Positions 54,079-62,773 of a stretch of DNA of 64,000 bases are shown here, one piece after another. The first letter of the stretch is position 1. Each line of letters opens with the position of its first letter. Origin of the DNA: Aquimarina amphilecti (GTDB lineage: Bacteria > Bacteroidota > Bacteroidia > Flavobacteriales > Flavobacteriaceae); assembly GCF_900109375.1 (NCBI RefSeq), contig NZ_FOAB01000003.1:1-64000 (forward strand). Reading direction: 5' to 3'. The position numbers and the translations under genes were made by a program. The notes below the pieces were generated by a model that worked only from the letters and a program-made list of their open reading frames with translations, did not search any database and was not told the DNA's origin.

Positions 54079-56643
54079 TTGAAACACCTGCTCACAAAAA
54101 TAGTATTTGTTGTAGTATCTACAATTTTTTTAATTTCTTGTAATGCAATTAAAAGAGTGCCAGAGGAAGAATACCTCTTAACCAAAAATGAAATTTTTGT
54201 TGATAGCACTAAAACTAACGAAACTAGATTATACAATCAACTTTACCAAAAACCCAATGCTAAGCTCGCCTGGACTCCATTTCGACTTCATATTTATAAC
54301 CTAGCTAAAGTAAATCCTGATTCATCATATCAGAATTGGCTACACAATAAACCAAACAGAGAAAAAAGATTAAATAATTTTTTATCCAAAAAACAAGTTA
54401 CTCGATTAGGAGTTGCTTATACTGGCATCAATAATTGGTTAAAAAAAGCAGGAGAAGCACCATCAATAGTAGATGAATCAAAAGCCAAACGCTCTGTAAA
54501 AAGATTACAATCCTACTATTGGAATAACGGTTGGTTTAACGTAAAAACAGATTATAAAATCAACTTCAATGAAGAACAAAGAGCTTCTGTATCCTATTAT
54601 ATTCAGCCGCACAAACCTTATTTCATTGATTCTCTTAATGCCAAAATCGAATCTAAAGCTGTGGATTCCATATATAAATTACATAAAAGCGAATCAAGTA
54701 TAATTGCAGGAAAGCAATATCGAACTTTAGATATCGAATCAGAACGAGAAAGACTCACTAGACTATATAGAAACTCTGGATTATATAATTTCGAAAAAGA
54801 ATATATAAAATTCGATGCAGATACTGTAAACACTGATCAAAAAATACAACTTAACCTATTGATCAAAGACAGACAAATTACCGAAGGTGAAGAAAAGAAA
54901 AGAGTTCCTTTTAAAGTTCATAAAATAAGTAAGGTAAATGTGTTTACTGATTATTCTTATCAAAATAAAGACCAAACACCAAAGGACAGCGCTTCTTATA
55001 ATGGGTACAATATCTACAGTTATGACAAACTTAGATACACACGTAAAGCAATAGCCAATTCTATATTGATAACACCTGGCGAGATTTTTAGAGATAAAGA
55101 TCGAACTCTGACATATAATCAAATTAATAATTTAAAAACGTTTAAATACCCAAACATAAGATACAGCATAGACCCTGATAATCCAGAAGGAACTGATCTT
55201 ATTGCAAGTGTTTTGCTTACGCCAAGAAAAAAATATAGTACTAATGTAGAATTTGATGTATCCACTTCTAATATCCAAGTATTCGGAATCGGTTTTAGTG
55301 GTTCATTTTTAATTCGAAATGTATTCGGAGGAGCTGAAATTTTTGAAATTTCAGGAAGAGGAAGTATTGGATCATCAAAAGATCCTGTAGATCCTAACGG
55401 TCAGTTTTTTGATATATCAGAAATTGGAATAGATCTTAAATTATCATTTCCGAAAATAATTTTCCCATTCCAAACAAGAAAGATTATACCAAAATACATG
55501 TCTCCGACAACCAATTTAATCTTTGGTATTAATACACAACAAAATATCGGACTAGATAAACAAAATGCTTCTGGGATATTTAATTACCAGTGGAAACCAA
55601 GCACAAAACTTACTAATCAAATTGATTTAGTAAATGTACAATACGTTCGGAACCTTAATACAGGCAACTATTTTAATGTATACTCTAATTCTTTTAGTAG
55701 GCTTAACAATATTGCAACAGAAGTACTTAGTTCTAACTCTCCCTTTTTTGATCCAGACAACACCACTGAAAATATATTATCCATTCCTACTGGAGCGAAT
55801 AGTTTTATAGCGCAATCTCTAGGAGATACTCCTGATAGTGACTTGACTTCAGATCAACTTCAAGAAATTAGCAATATTAATGAAAGAAAGGAAAGGTTAA
55901 CTGAAGATAACTTAATTTTCGCATCTAGTTATACGTATTTAAAGAACAATCGGGAAAACCTTTATGATGAAAACTTTTCAAGATTCAGAGTTAAAATAGA
56001 ATTTGCTGGTAATGTATTAAACACAGTTTCTAATCTCGTAGGATTAAAAGAAAATTCGCGAGAGCGTTTTGAAGTTTTTGGTGTAGAATTTTCGCAATAT
56101 GCAAAAACTGAGTTAGATTATATAAAACATTGGGATCTAGGAGGAAAAAGTGTTTTAGCATTTAGAGCATTTGGTGGTATTGCTCTACCATACGGAAACG
56201 CAAATAGTATTCCTTTTGCTCGAAGTTTTTTTGGTGGTGGTCCTAATGACAATCGTGCTTGGTTACCTTATGATTTGGGGCCTGGTAGTAGTGGCGGAAG
56301 AAATGAGTTTAATGAAGCCAATATGAAAATTGCAGTAAATGCAGAATATCGTTATAACATTCTAGGATCTCTTAATGGAGCTTTCTTTATTGACGCTGGT
56401 AACATTTGGAATGTTTTAGACAGTGTAGAGGAAGAAGATGCCGTTTTTTCTAGATTAGATGATATTCAGGAAATTGCAGTAGGTAGTGGTTTAGGGTTAC
56501 GCTATGATTTCGACTTTTTTGTAGTTAGATTAGATCTAGGTTTTAAAACCTTTAATCCTGCTAGAATAGAAGATCAACGATGGTTCAAAGGATATAATTT
56601 TTCCGAAGGTGTCTACAATGTCGGGATCAACTATCCTTTCTAA
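54079..56643 (+). CDS. TamL-type Omp85 lipoprotein (BamA/TamA family)
   Basis: An 854-residue Omp85 protein. It begins with a TTG codon at 54079; no in-frame ATG lies upstream after the previous stop (TGA 54058-54060). Lipobox LISC has lipid-accepting Cys21, so unlike E. coli TamA it is a lipoprotein, as described for Bacteroidetes TamL. POTRA-like domains occupy about 100-380. A 16-strand barrel follows to the C-terminus (FFGGGPNDNRAWLPYDLGPG; GVYNVGINYPF). It probably inserts or transports outer-membrane components. No TamB gene is adjacent; fbaA follows. Confidence 0.88.
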   Translation: MKHLLTKIVFVVVSTIFLISCNAIKRVPEEEYLLTKNEIFVDSTKTNETRLYNQLYQKPNAKLAWTPFRLHIYNLAKVNPDSSYQNWLHNKPNREKRLNNFLSKKQVTRLGVAYTGINNWLKKAGEAPSIVDESKAKRSVKRLQSYYWNNGWFNVKTDYKINFNEEQRASVSYYIQPHKPYFIDSLNAKIESKAVDSIYKLHKSESSIIAGKQYRTLDIESERERLTRLYRNSGLYNFEKEYIKFDADTVNTDQKIQLNLLIKDRQITEGEEKKRVPFKVHKISKVNVFTDYSYQNKDQTPKDSASYNGYNIYSYDKLRYTRKAIANSILITPGEIFRDKDRTLTYNQINNLKTFKYPNIRYSIDPDNPEGTDLIASVLLTPRKKYSTNVEFDVSTSNIQVFGIGFSGSFLIRNVFGGAEIFEISGRGSIGSSKDPVDPNGQFFDISEIGIDLKLSFPKIIFPFQTRKIIPKYMSPTTNLIFGINTQQNIGLDKQNASGIFNYQWKPSTKLTNQIDLVNVQYVRNLNTGNYFNVYSNSFSRLNNIATEVLSSNSPFFDPDNTTENILSIPTGANSFIAQSLGDTPDSDLTSDQLQEISNINERKERLTEDNLIFASSYTYLKNNRENLYDENFSRFRVKIEFAGNVLNTVSNLVGLKENSRERFEVFGVEFSQYAKTELDYIKHWDLGGKSVLAFRAFGGIALPYGNANSIPFARSFFGGGPNDNRAWLPYDLGPGSSGGRNEFNEANMKIAVNAEYRYNILGSLNGAFFIDAGNIWNVLDSVEEEDAVFSRLDDIQEIAVGSGLGLRYDFDFFVVRLDLGFKTFNPARIEDQRWFKGYNFSEGVYNVGINYPF

Positions 56644-56730
56644 AAACAATCATCATTTTTCGTTCTTAAATATAAAATTCATTCCGTATTATTTTACTAT
56701 TTTTGTAGGCTTATTAACTAAAAGTAAATT

Positions 56731-57798
56731 ATGAGTCACAACATCAAACCAGGAGTTGCAACAGGAGACGAAGTACAGGCTATTTTCAATTATGCCAAAG
56801 AAAAAGCATTTGCCTTACCAGCAGTAAACGTAATTGGCTCCAATTCTATTAATGCAGTATTAGAAACTGCTGCAGAATTAAACTCCCCTGTAATTATTCA
56901 GTTCTCTAATGGAGGAGCACAGTTTAATGCAGGAAAAGGGCTTTCTAATGAAGACCAAAAAGCTGCAATCGCTGGAGCGACTGCGGGAGCAAGACACGTA
57001 CATTTAATGGCAGAAGCTTATGGAGTGCCAGTTATTTTGCATACTGACCACTGTGCAAAAAAGCTACTTCCTTGGATAGACGGATTATTAGATGCGGGAG
57101 AAGCGTTCTATAAAGAAACAGGGAAACCTCTTTATAGTTCTCATATGATAGATTTATCAGAAGAACCTATTGAAGAGAATATCGAAATTTGTAAAGAATA
57201 CCTTTCACGAATGAGTAAAATGGGTATGACTTTAGAAATAGAACTTGGTATTACAGGAGGAGAAGAAGATGGTGTTGACAATAGTGATGTAGATGATTCT
57301 AAATTATACACACAACCAGAAGAAGTTGCATACGCTTACGAAGAATTAAGTAAAGTAAGTGATAAATTTACAGTAGCTGCAGCTTTTGGAAATGTGCACG
57401 GAGTATACAAACCTGGTAATGTAAAATTAACTCCAAAAATTCTTAAAAATTCTCAAGAATTTATTTCAGAAAAATACGGTGTAGAACATAACCACATTGA
57501 CTTTGTATTTCACGGAGGAAGCGGTTCTACTCTAGAAGAAATTAGAGAATCTATTGGATATGGAGTTATCAAAATGAATATAGACACTGATCTTCAATTT
57601 GCGTTTTGTGAAGGCATTAGAGATTATATGACTGGAAAGATCGATTATCTTAAGACTCAGATTGGTAATCCTGATGGAGCAGATGAACCTAACAAAAAAC
57701 ATTACGACCCTAGAAAATGGCTAAGAGAAGGTGAAATCACCTTTAAAAGCCGTCTTAAAAAGGCTTTTGAAGATTTAAATAATGTAAATACATTATAA
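56731..57798 (+). CDS. fbaA: Class II fructose-bisphosphate aldolase
   Basis: Zn-dependent cleavage/condensation of fructose-1,6-bisphosphate in glycolysis and gluconeogenesis. A 355-residue protein of the class IIA (E. coli FbaA) type. Motifs are GVATGDEVQAIFNYAKEKAF, LHTDHCAKKLLPWIDGLLDA (zinc and substrate), LEIELGITGGEEDGVDNS, AAFGNVHGVYKPGNVKL and FHGGSGSTLEEIRESI. Independent of the upstream tamL-like gene and closed by a terminator. Confidence 0.97.
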   Translation: MSHNIKPGVATGDEVQAIFNYAKEKAFALPAVNVIGSNSINAVLETAAELNSPVIIQFSNGGAQFNAGKGLSNEDQKAAIAGATAGARHVHLMAEAYGVPVILHTDHCAKKLLPWIDGLLDAGEAFYKETGKPLYSSHMIDLSEEPIEENIEICKEYLSRMSKMGMTLEIELGITGGEEDGVDNSDVDDSKLYTQPEEVAYAYEELSKVSDKFTVAAAFGNVHGVYKPGNVKLTPKILKNSQEFISEKYGVEHNHIDFVFHGGSGSTLEEIRESIGYGVIKMNIDTDLQFAFCEGIRDYMTGKIDYLKTQIGNPDGADEPNKKHYDPRKWLREGEITFKSRLKKAFEDLNNVNTL

Positions 57799-57812
57799 TA
57801 AGATATAAAACC

Positions 57813-57851
57813 AAGCTGAAACTCTAAACAATAAAGAGTTTCAGCTTTTTT
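57813..57851 (+). terminator. Terminator after fbaA
   Basis: Thirteen-base arms AAGCTGAAACTCT and AGAGTTTCAGCTT, 9-nt loop, then TTTT, 15 bp after the stop. Confidence 0.87.
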
Positions 57852-57865
57852 AATACAAATAATTT

Positions 57866-58726
57866 ATGGCTTGGTTTAAGAGAACTCAAAAAGGTATACA
57901 GACTGCTACTGAGGATAAAAAAGATGTTCCAAAGGGACTCTGGTATAAATCTCCTACAGGAAAAATAGTTGATGCAGAACAACTAGAGAAAAACTTTTAT
58001 GTAAGTCCGGAAGACGGATATCATGTAAGGATAGGTAGTAAAGAATATTTCGAAATTCTATTTGATGATAACAAGTTTAAAGAATTAGATAAAAACCTAA
58101 CCTCTAAAGATCCTCTTAAATTCGAAGACAAAAAGAAGTATACTGATCGTCTTAAAGATGCTCAAGAAAAAACAAACTTAAAAGATGCTGTAAGAACTGC
58201 TGTTGGAAAATCTAACGGTAATGATTTAGTAATTGCTTGTATGGATTTTTCATTCATAGGTGGTTCTATGGGTAGTGTGGTAGGAGAAAAAATAGCAAGA
58301 GCAGCTGACTATGCGCTTAAGAATAAGATTCCATTTATGATTATCTCTAAATCTGGAGGAGCTCGTATGATGGAAGCTGCATTATCATTAATGCAGTTAG
58401 CAAAAACTTCTGCAAGACTTGCTCAATTAGCCGATGCTGGAATTCCTTATATCTCATTATGTACTGATCCAACTACTGGAGGTACTACCGCATCTTTCGC
58501 AATGCTCGGAGATATTAATATCGCAGAACCAGGAGCACTTATTGGATTTGCTGGACCTAGAGTCGTTAGAGATACGACAGGAAAAGAACTTCCTGAAGGT
58601 TTCCAAACTGCGGAGTTCTTAAAAGAACATGGATTCTTAGATTTTATTAGTCCAAGACAAAACCTAAAAGACAAAATTAATTTATATTTAGATCTAATTC
58701 TTAATAGACCATTATCTTCTAATTAG
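57866..58726 (+). CDS. accD: Acetyl-CoA carboxylase carboxyltransferase beta subunit
   Basis: Carboxyltransferase half of acetyl-CoA carboxylase, making malonyl-CoA for fatty-acid synthesis together with AccA. A 286-residue protein with [53 protein letters not shown] and [13 protein letters not shown]. The N-terminal zinc-ribbon cysteines of E. coli AccD are absent: the aligned region reads [20 protein letters not shown] and YVSPEDGYH, with Ser, Gly, Ser and Asp where four Cys are expected. Confidence 0.96.
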   Translation: MAWFKRTQKGIQTATEDKKDVPKGLWYKSPTGKIVDAEQLEKNFYVSPEDGYHVRIGSKEYFEILFDDNKFKELDKNLTSKDPLKFEDKKKYTDRLKDAQEKTNLKDAVRTAVGKSNGNDLVIACMDFSFIGGSMGSVVGEKIARAADYALKNKIPFMIISKSGGARMMEAALSLMQLAKTSARLAQLADAGIPYISLCTDPTTGGTTASFAMLGDINIAEPGALIGFAGPRVVRDTTGKELPEGFQTAEFLKEHGFLDFISPRQNLKDKINLYLDLILNRPLSSN

Positions 58727-58751
58727 AGACTATATATTTAAATAGCATATT

Positions 58752-58779
58752 ATAAAACCCGGTAGAAACCGGGTTTTAT
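58752..58779 (+). terminator. Terminator after accD
   Basis: Perfect 12-base arms ATAAAACCCGGT / ACCGGGTTTTAT with a 4-nt loop. Confidence 0.8.
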
Positions 58780-58840
58780 CTTTAAAAAGGTATTGTAGTT
58801 GATATTTTTATTCAACACTCTTTTCTTTAAATAGTACAAT

Positions 58841-58872
58841 AAAAAAAGCATCTCCAAAGTAGAAGATGCTTT
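58841..58872 (-). terminator. Terminator of the 59-kb lipoprotein gene
   Basis: Nine-base arms AAAGCATCT / AGATGCTTT with a 10-nt loop. On the - strand the stem ends in a run of T's (A7 on +), 22 bp after the stop. Confidence 0.7.
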
Positions 58873-58893
58873 CGACTATTGAAAACCAAAAAA

Positions 58894-59724
58894 TTACAAT
58901 ACTATTTCTATTTCTTCTCCTTCAGAGTTTGTAAATATTGCTTTATTATCACAAGACCCATCACCATAACTCAAAGATCCACTGTAATTAGTTCTTACCA
59001 ATTCCACGACCCCACTAACAAAAAACCTACAACTGGCTTCTCGTCTTAATGATGTAGAAATAGTAGTACTATGAATACCACCATTCGAAAAGTTAGTCTG
59101 CCAATCTCCATTGATTAAAAAAACATTATCGCCCCAATTACCATTAAAAGCACCTTCAATCCATTCACGAGTCTTAGAACCTGCCCTAGATACCTGAGTA
59201 CCATCGATAAGTGTTACTGTAAAATCAAAATTCATTGAATACTCTGGATTACCATTTTCATTTTCCTTAAGTCTAGTAATTGTTCTAGATCCTGCAAATT
59301 GTATATCGTCAATGAAGAAATCTTCTAAACTATAATTAATCAATAAGGACATTTCATCTATATTCCGTTCATAAGACATCAAAATCCTTCCTTTCACAAT
59401 ATGTCCACTTCTTACCTCACAACCTTCTACTCCAAAATCAATTATTACATTTTTTGTAGTATCCGTCAATTCTATAGTCACGGTAGCACAATCTGGCAAA
59501 AAACGATTTGCACCACTTTTTGCCAAACTCTCTTCGTCCTCAAAACCTTGTAATGTAAGATCACTAAGTACTTCCGAACCATCATCAATTGTTACCGATA
59601 AAGCAGCTTCTTCGCTGTTAATATCTTCAATAGGTAATTGACCCACTGTATCTCCACTATCACATCCAACTAAAACCGTCATAAAGAATGCAATAAAACC
59701 AAATTTAAAAATGTTGTTCTTCAT
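58894..59724 (-). CDS. Uncharacterised lipoprotein, paralogue of the 15-kb lipoprotein
   Basis: A 276-residue lipoprotein (signal MKNNIFKFGFIAFFMTVLVG, lipid-accepting Cys21, aspartate after it). The region ATVTIELTDTTKNVIIDFGV EG C is followed by beta-rich strands with EGAFNGNWGDNVFLINGDWQ and, near the end, SCRFFVSGVVELVRTNYSGS. The closing SYGDGSCDNKAIFTNSEGEE matches the end of the lipoprotein at 14686-15543. No known domain. Monocistronic with its own terminator. Confidence 0.85.
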   Translation of the reverse strand: MKNNIFKFGFIAFFMTVLVGCDSGDTVGQLPIEDINSEEAALSVTIDDGSEVLSDLTLQGFEDEESLAKSGANRFLPDCATVTIELTDTTKNVIIDFGVEGCEVRSGHIVKGRILMSYERNIDEMSLLINYSLEDFFIDDIQFAGSRTITRLKENENGNPEYSMNFDFTVTLIDGTQVSRAGSKTREWIEGAFNGNWGDNVFLINGDWQTNFSNGGIHSTTISTSLRREASCRFFVSGVVELVRTNYSGSLSYGDGSCDNKAIFTNSEGEEIEIVL

Positions 59725-59825
59725 TATATTAATTTTTAACGTTACCTCTCTAAGACTTAATTATTTACAAAAGGTTTAATTAAAAATGTTTTTTTAGTAA
59801 GAAGTATTTCTAATATAAAAAATAC

Positions 59826-59833
59826 TATATTTG
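59826..59833 (+). promoter_or_regulatory. -7 element for rpsO
   Basis: TATATTTG followed by CAC, a perfect TAnnTTTG match, 54 bp before the rpsO ATG. No TTG at the -33 position. Confidence 0.45.
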
Positions 59834-59839
59834 CACGCT

Positions 59840-59856
59840 GATAGCAGAATGCTATC
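59840..59856 (+). promoter_or_regulatory. 5' leader hairpin of rpsO
   Basis: GATAGCA / TGCTATC with a GAA triloop, a 7-bp stem beginning about 7 nt after the -7 element, so it would sit at the very 5' end of the mRNA. Could stabilise the message or take part in S15 autoregulation (inference). Confidence 0.45.
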
Positions 59857-59887
59857 TATACATAAAAATCATTTAAATAATATTGGA

Positions 59888-60157
59888 ATGTATTTAACAA
59901 AAGAAACGAAAGAAGAAATCTTCTCAAAACACGGAAAAGGTAAAAACGACACCGGTTCTGCAGAAGGACAAATTGCATTATTTACGCACAGAATTACCCA
60001 TTTAACTGAGCACTTAAAAAACAATCGTAAAGATTATAATACTGAACGTTCGTTAGTAAAGTTAGTAGGTAAGCGTAGAGATCTTTTAGACTATCTTGTT
60101 AAGAAAGATATTATGAGATATCGTGCAATTGTAAAAGAATTAGGATTAAGAAAATAA
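59888..60157 (+). CDS. rpsO: 30S ribosomal protein S15
   Basis: Binds 16S rRNA in the platform of the small subunit. An 89-residue protein. I use ATG 59888 (MYLTKETKEEIFSKHGKGKN); the frame is open to 59831, but that stretch contains the promoter and leader hairpin. Hallmarks are DTGSAEGQIALFTHRITHLT and LVKLVGKRRDLLDYLVKKD. Closed by a strong hairpin; pnp follows as in many bacteria. Confidence 0.98.
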   Translation: MYLTKETKEEIFSKHGKGKNDTGSAEGQIALFTHRITHLTEHLKNNRKDYNTERSLVKLVGKRRDLLDYLVKKDIMRYRAIVKELGLRK

Positions 60158-60160
60158 TCG

Positions 60161-60189
60161 AAAAAGAGAGGCCGTACGCCTCTCTTTTT
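60161..60189 (+). terminator. Terminator after rpsO
   Basis: Twelve-base arms AAAAAGAGAGGC / GCCTCTCTTTTT, 5-nt loop, immediately after the rpsO stop, separating it from pnp. Confidence 0.87.
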
Positions 60190-60235
60190 AATTATACTCA
60201 TTACTATAAATAGAATAAAGTTTAATTAAAAAACG

Positions 60236-60340
60236 TTTTGATCTAGGAATGATCAAAATGATGCCTTAGTTTTTCATTGGTCGCACAACTACTACAACAA
60301 CAACACAACCTTGTCCGTCCGAGTAAGACGGAAACCAATG
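60236..60340 (+). promoter_or_regulatory. Structured leader upstream of pnp
   Basis: Three nested or adjacent inverted repeats: TTTTGATC (60236-60243)/GATCAAAA (60251-60258); TCCGTC (60314-60319)/GACGGA (60327-60332); and CATTGGT (60275-60281) with ACCAATG (60334-60340) enclosing the second, around a G-poor CA-rich single-stranded region. A likely regulatory 5' UTR for PNPase, which autoregulates its own mRNA in other bacteria. No promoter motif is clear. Confidence 0.4.
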
Positions 60341-60410
60341 TTTAATAAAACCTTTTATATTGGAAGTATAGAATTAACTAAAAATATACAAGGTTAGAAT
60401 CAAAAAAAAT

Positions 60411-62615
60411 ATGATTCCAAAAGTTTATAGAGAGGTCATTGATCTAGGAGATGGAAGAGAAATTAGCCTAGAGACCGGAAAATTAGCAAAACAGGCACAT
60501 GGATCTGTTGTTGTTCAATCAGGAAAATGTATGTTATTATGTACAGTAGTATCTAACTACAAACAAAGTGATGTAGATTTTCTTCCGTTAACAGTAGATT
60601 ATAGAGAAAAGTTTGCTGCTGCAGGTCGCTATCCAGGTGGCTTTTTCAAAAGAGAAGCAAGACCAAGTGATGGAGAAGTATTAACTATGAGATTAGTAGA
60701 TCGTGTATTACGTCCACTTTTCCCAAAAGATTACCATTCAGAGACTCAAGTAATGATTCAATTAATGTCTCACGATGAAGACGTTATGCCAGATGCTATG
60801 GCTGGATTAGCTGCTTCTGCTGCAATACAATTATCGGATTTCCCTTTTGAATGTGCTATTTCTGAAGCAAGAGTAGGACGTGTTAATGGTGAATTTATTA
60901 TCAACCCTACAAGAGCTCAATTAGAAGAATCTGATATCGATATGATGATAGGTGCTTCTGCTGACTCAGTAATGATGGTTGAAGGAGAGATGGATGAGAT
61001 CTCTGAAGAAGAAATGACTGAGGCTATTAAATTTGCTCACGAAGCTATAAAAGTTCAGTGTGCTGCTCAGGAAAGATTAGCTGAAGCTTTCGGAAAAAAA
61101 GAAGTACGTGAGTATGAGCCAGAAAGAAGTGATGAAGATTTAGCTAAGAAAATATATGATATGGCATATGATAAAGTATATGCTGTAGCAAAACAAGGTT
61201 CTTCTAAAAAAGAACGTGGAATGGCTTTTTCTGAAATCAAAGAAGAAATAAAAGCTACATTCTCTGAAGAAGAATTAGAAGATTTTGGAGATCTAGTATC
61301 TAAATATTATGCGAAAGCAGAAAAAGCTGCTGTTCGTGATTTAACATTAAATGAAGGATTACGTCTTGATGGAAGAAAGACAAGTGAAATCAGACCAATA
61401 TGGTGTGAGGTAGATTATTTACCATCAACTCATGGGTCTTCTATTTTCACAAGAGGCGAAACTCAGGCATTAGCTACAGTAACTTTAGGAACATCTAGAG
61501 ATGCAAATCAAGTAGATATGCCATCTTACGAAGGTGAAGAACGTTTTTATTTACATTATAACTTCCCTCCTTTTTGTACTGGTGAGGCGCGCCCAATTAG
61601 AGGTACTTCTCGTAGAGAAGTTGGACACGGTAATTTAGCACAACGTGCATTAAAAGGAATGATTCCTGAGGATTGTCCTTATACGGTTAGGGTTGTTTCT
61701 GAAGTATTAGAATCTAATGGTTCTTCTTCTATGGCAACTGTTTGTTCTGGTACGATGGCGTTGATGGACGCTGGTGTGCAAATGACAAAACCTGTTTCAG
61801 GTATTGCAATGGGATTAATTTCTGACGCAGAATCTGGAAAGTATGCTGTATTATCTGATATTTTAGGTGATGAAGATCATTTAGGAGATATGGATTTTAA
61901 AGTTACTGGTACCGCAGATGGTATCACTGCTTGTCAAATGGATATTAAAGTAAAAGGTTTATCATACGAAATTTTAGTAAATGCACTAAAACAAGCGCGT
62001 GATGGTCGTTTACACATTTTAGAGAAATTAACGGACACTATTTCTGCTCCTGCCGAAGATGTGAAGCCGCATTCTCCAAAAATGATTACGAGACGTATTC
62101 CTAATGAGTTTATCGGTGCCCTAATTGGACCTGGTGGAAAAGTAATACAAGAAATGCAAAAAGAGACTGGAACTACTATTGTAATCAATGAAGATCCAGT
62201 AACAGAAGAAGGTATTGTAGAAATACTAGGTGTTGGAAATGAAGGTATTGATGCCGTAACAGCAAAAATAGATGCGATATTGTTTAAACCTGTTGTAGGT
62301 AGCGTATACGAAGTTAAAGTAGTTAAAATGTTAGATTTTGGTGCTGTAGTAGAATATATGGATGCTCCTGGTAACGAAGTATTACTTCATGTTTCCGAAT
62401 TAGCTTGGGAACGCACTGAAAATGTTAGCGACGTTGTGAATATGGGTGACGTTATGGATGTGAAGTATTTTGGTATTGATTCTAGAACTCGTAAGGAAAA
62501 AGTTTCTAGAAAAGCATTATTACCAAGACCTCCAAGACCTGAAGGTAGCAAGTCTAGAGATGACAAACCACGAGGTGATAGAAAACCAAGAAACAATGAC
62601 AAAAAAGAGAATTAA
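60411..62615 (+). CDS. pnp: Polyribonucleotide nucleotidyltransferase (PNPase)
   Basis: A 3'-5' phosphorolytic exoribonuclease of the mRNA decay machinery. A 734-residue protein with two RNase PH-like cores ([40 protein letters not shown]; and AEPARP-like [37 protein letters not shown]), a KH domain ([20 protein letters not shown]) and an S1 domain ([20 protein letters not shown]). A charged disordered tail follows. Normal length and order. Confidence 0.98.
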   Translation: MIPKVYREVIDLGDGREISLETGKLAKQAHGSVVVQSGKCMLLCTVVSNYKQSDVDFLPLTVDYREKFAAAGRYPGGFFKREARPSDGEVLTMRLVDRVLRPLFPKDYHSETQVMIQLMSHDEDVMPDAMAGLAASAAIQLSDFPFECAISEARVGRVNGEFIINPTRAQLEESDIDMMIGASADSVMMVEGEMDEISEEEMTEAIKFAHEAIKVQCAAQERLAEAFGKKEVREYEPERSDEDLAKKIYDMAYDKVYAVAKQGSSKKERGMAFSEIKEEIKATFSEEELEDFGDLVSKYYAKAEKAAVRDLTLNEGLRLDGRKTSEIRPIWCEVDYLPSTHGSSIFTRGETQALATVTLGTSRDANQVDMPSYEGEERFYLHYNFPPFCTGEARPIRGTSRREVGHGNLAQRALKGMIPEDCPYTVRVVSEVLESNGSSSMATVCSGTMALMDAGVQMTKPVSGIAMGLISDAESGKYAVLSDILGDEDHLGDMDFKVTGTADGITACQMDIKVKGLSYEILVNALKQARDGRLHILEKLTDTISAPAEDVKPHSPKMITRRIPNEFIGALIGPGGKVIQEMQKETGTTIVINEDPVTEEGIVEILGVGNEGIDAVTAKIDAILFKPVVGSVYEVKVVKMLDFGAVVEYMDAPGNEVLLHVSELAWERTENVSDVVNMGDVMDVKYFGIDSRTRKEKVSRKALLPRPPRPEGSKSRDDKPRGDRKPRNNDKKEN

Positions 62616-62636
62616 TATACTCTCGTTATGATACTT

Positions 62637-62678
62637 AAAAAGCGCCTTCATATTTTGAAGGCGCTTTTGTTTTTTTAT
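62637..62678 (+). terminator. Terminator after pnp
   Basis: Thirteen-base arms AAAAGCGCCTTCA / TGAAGGCGCTTTT with a 5-nt loop, followed by GTTTTTTT. Confidence 0.88.
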
Positions 62679-62686
62679 AAAATATA

Positions 62687-62716
62687 TTGGTTTTACGAAA
62701 ATGAACAGTATATTTG
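62687..62716 (+). promoter_or_regulatory. Promoter of the PL6 lyase gene
   Basis: TTG at 62687-62689, 19-bp spacer, then TATATTTG (62709-62716), a perfect -33/-7 pair for flavobacteria. The predicted start of transcription falls inside the operator palindromes just downstream. Confidence 0.65.
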
Positions 62717-62718
62717 TA

Positions 62719-62746
62719 TTGGTTGACCAAATTGGTTAACCAATTT
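62719..62746. promoter_or_regulatory. Tandem palindromic operator in front of the PL6 lyase gene
   Basis: TTGGTTGACCAA (62719-62730) is followed at once by TTGGTTAACCAA (62732-62743). The second is the core of an 18-bp perfect palindrome, AAATTGGTTAACCAATTT (62729-62746). The TGGTnnACCA half-sites resemble operators of FadR-type GntR repressors, which control alginate loci in several bacteria. Overlap with the transcription start suggests repression (inference). Confidence 0.65.
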
Positions 62747-62773
62747 AAAACAAAAAAAGTAAAGCCCTAGATT

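Noticed and set aside
54041..54236. N-terminal extension of the SpoU methyltransferase
   Set aside because: The extra 65 residues come from antisense of the tamL-like gene; family members begin near MVSKNQKKLI.
60311..60332. Rho-independent terminator in the pnp leader
   Set aside because: The TCCGTC/GACGGA stem is not followed by a T run, so it is treated as leader structure instead.
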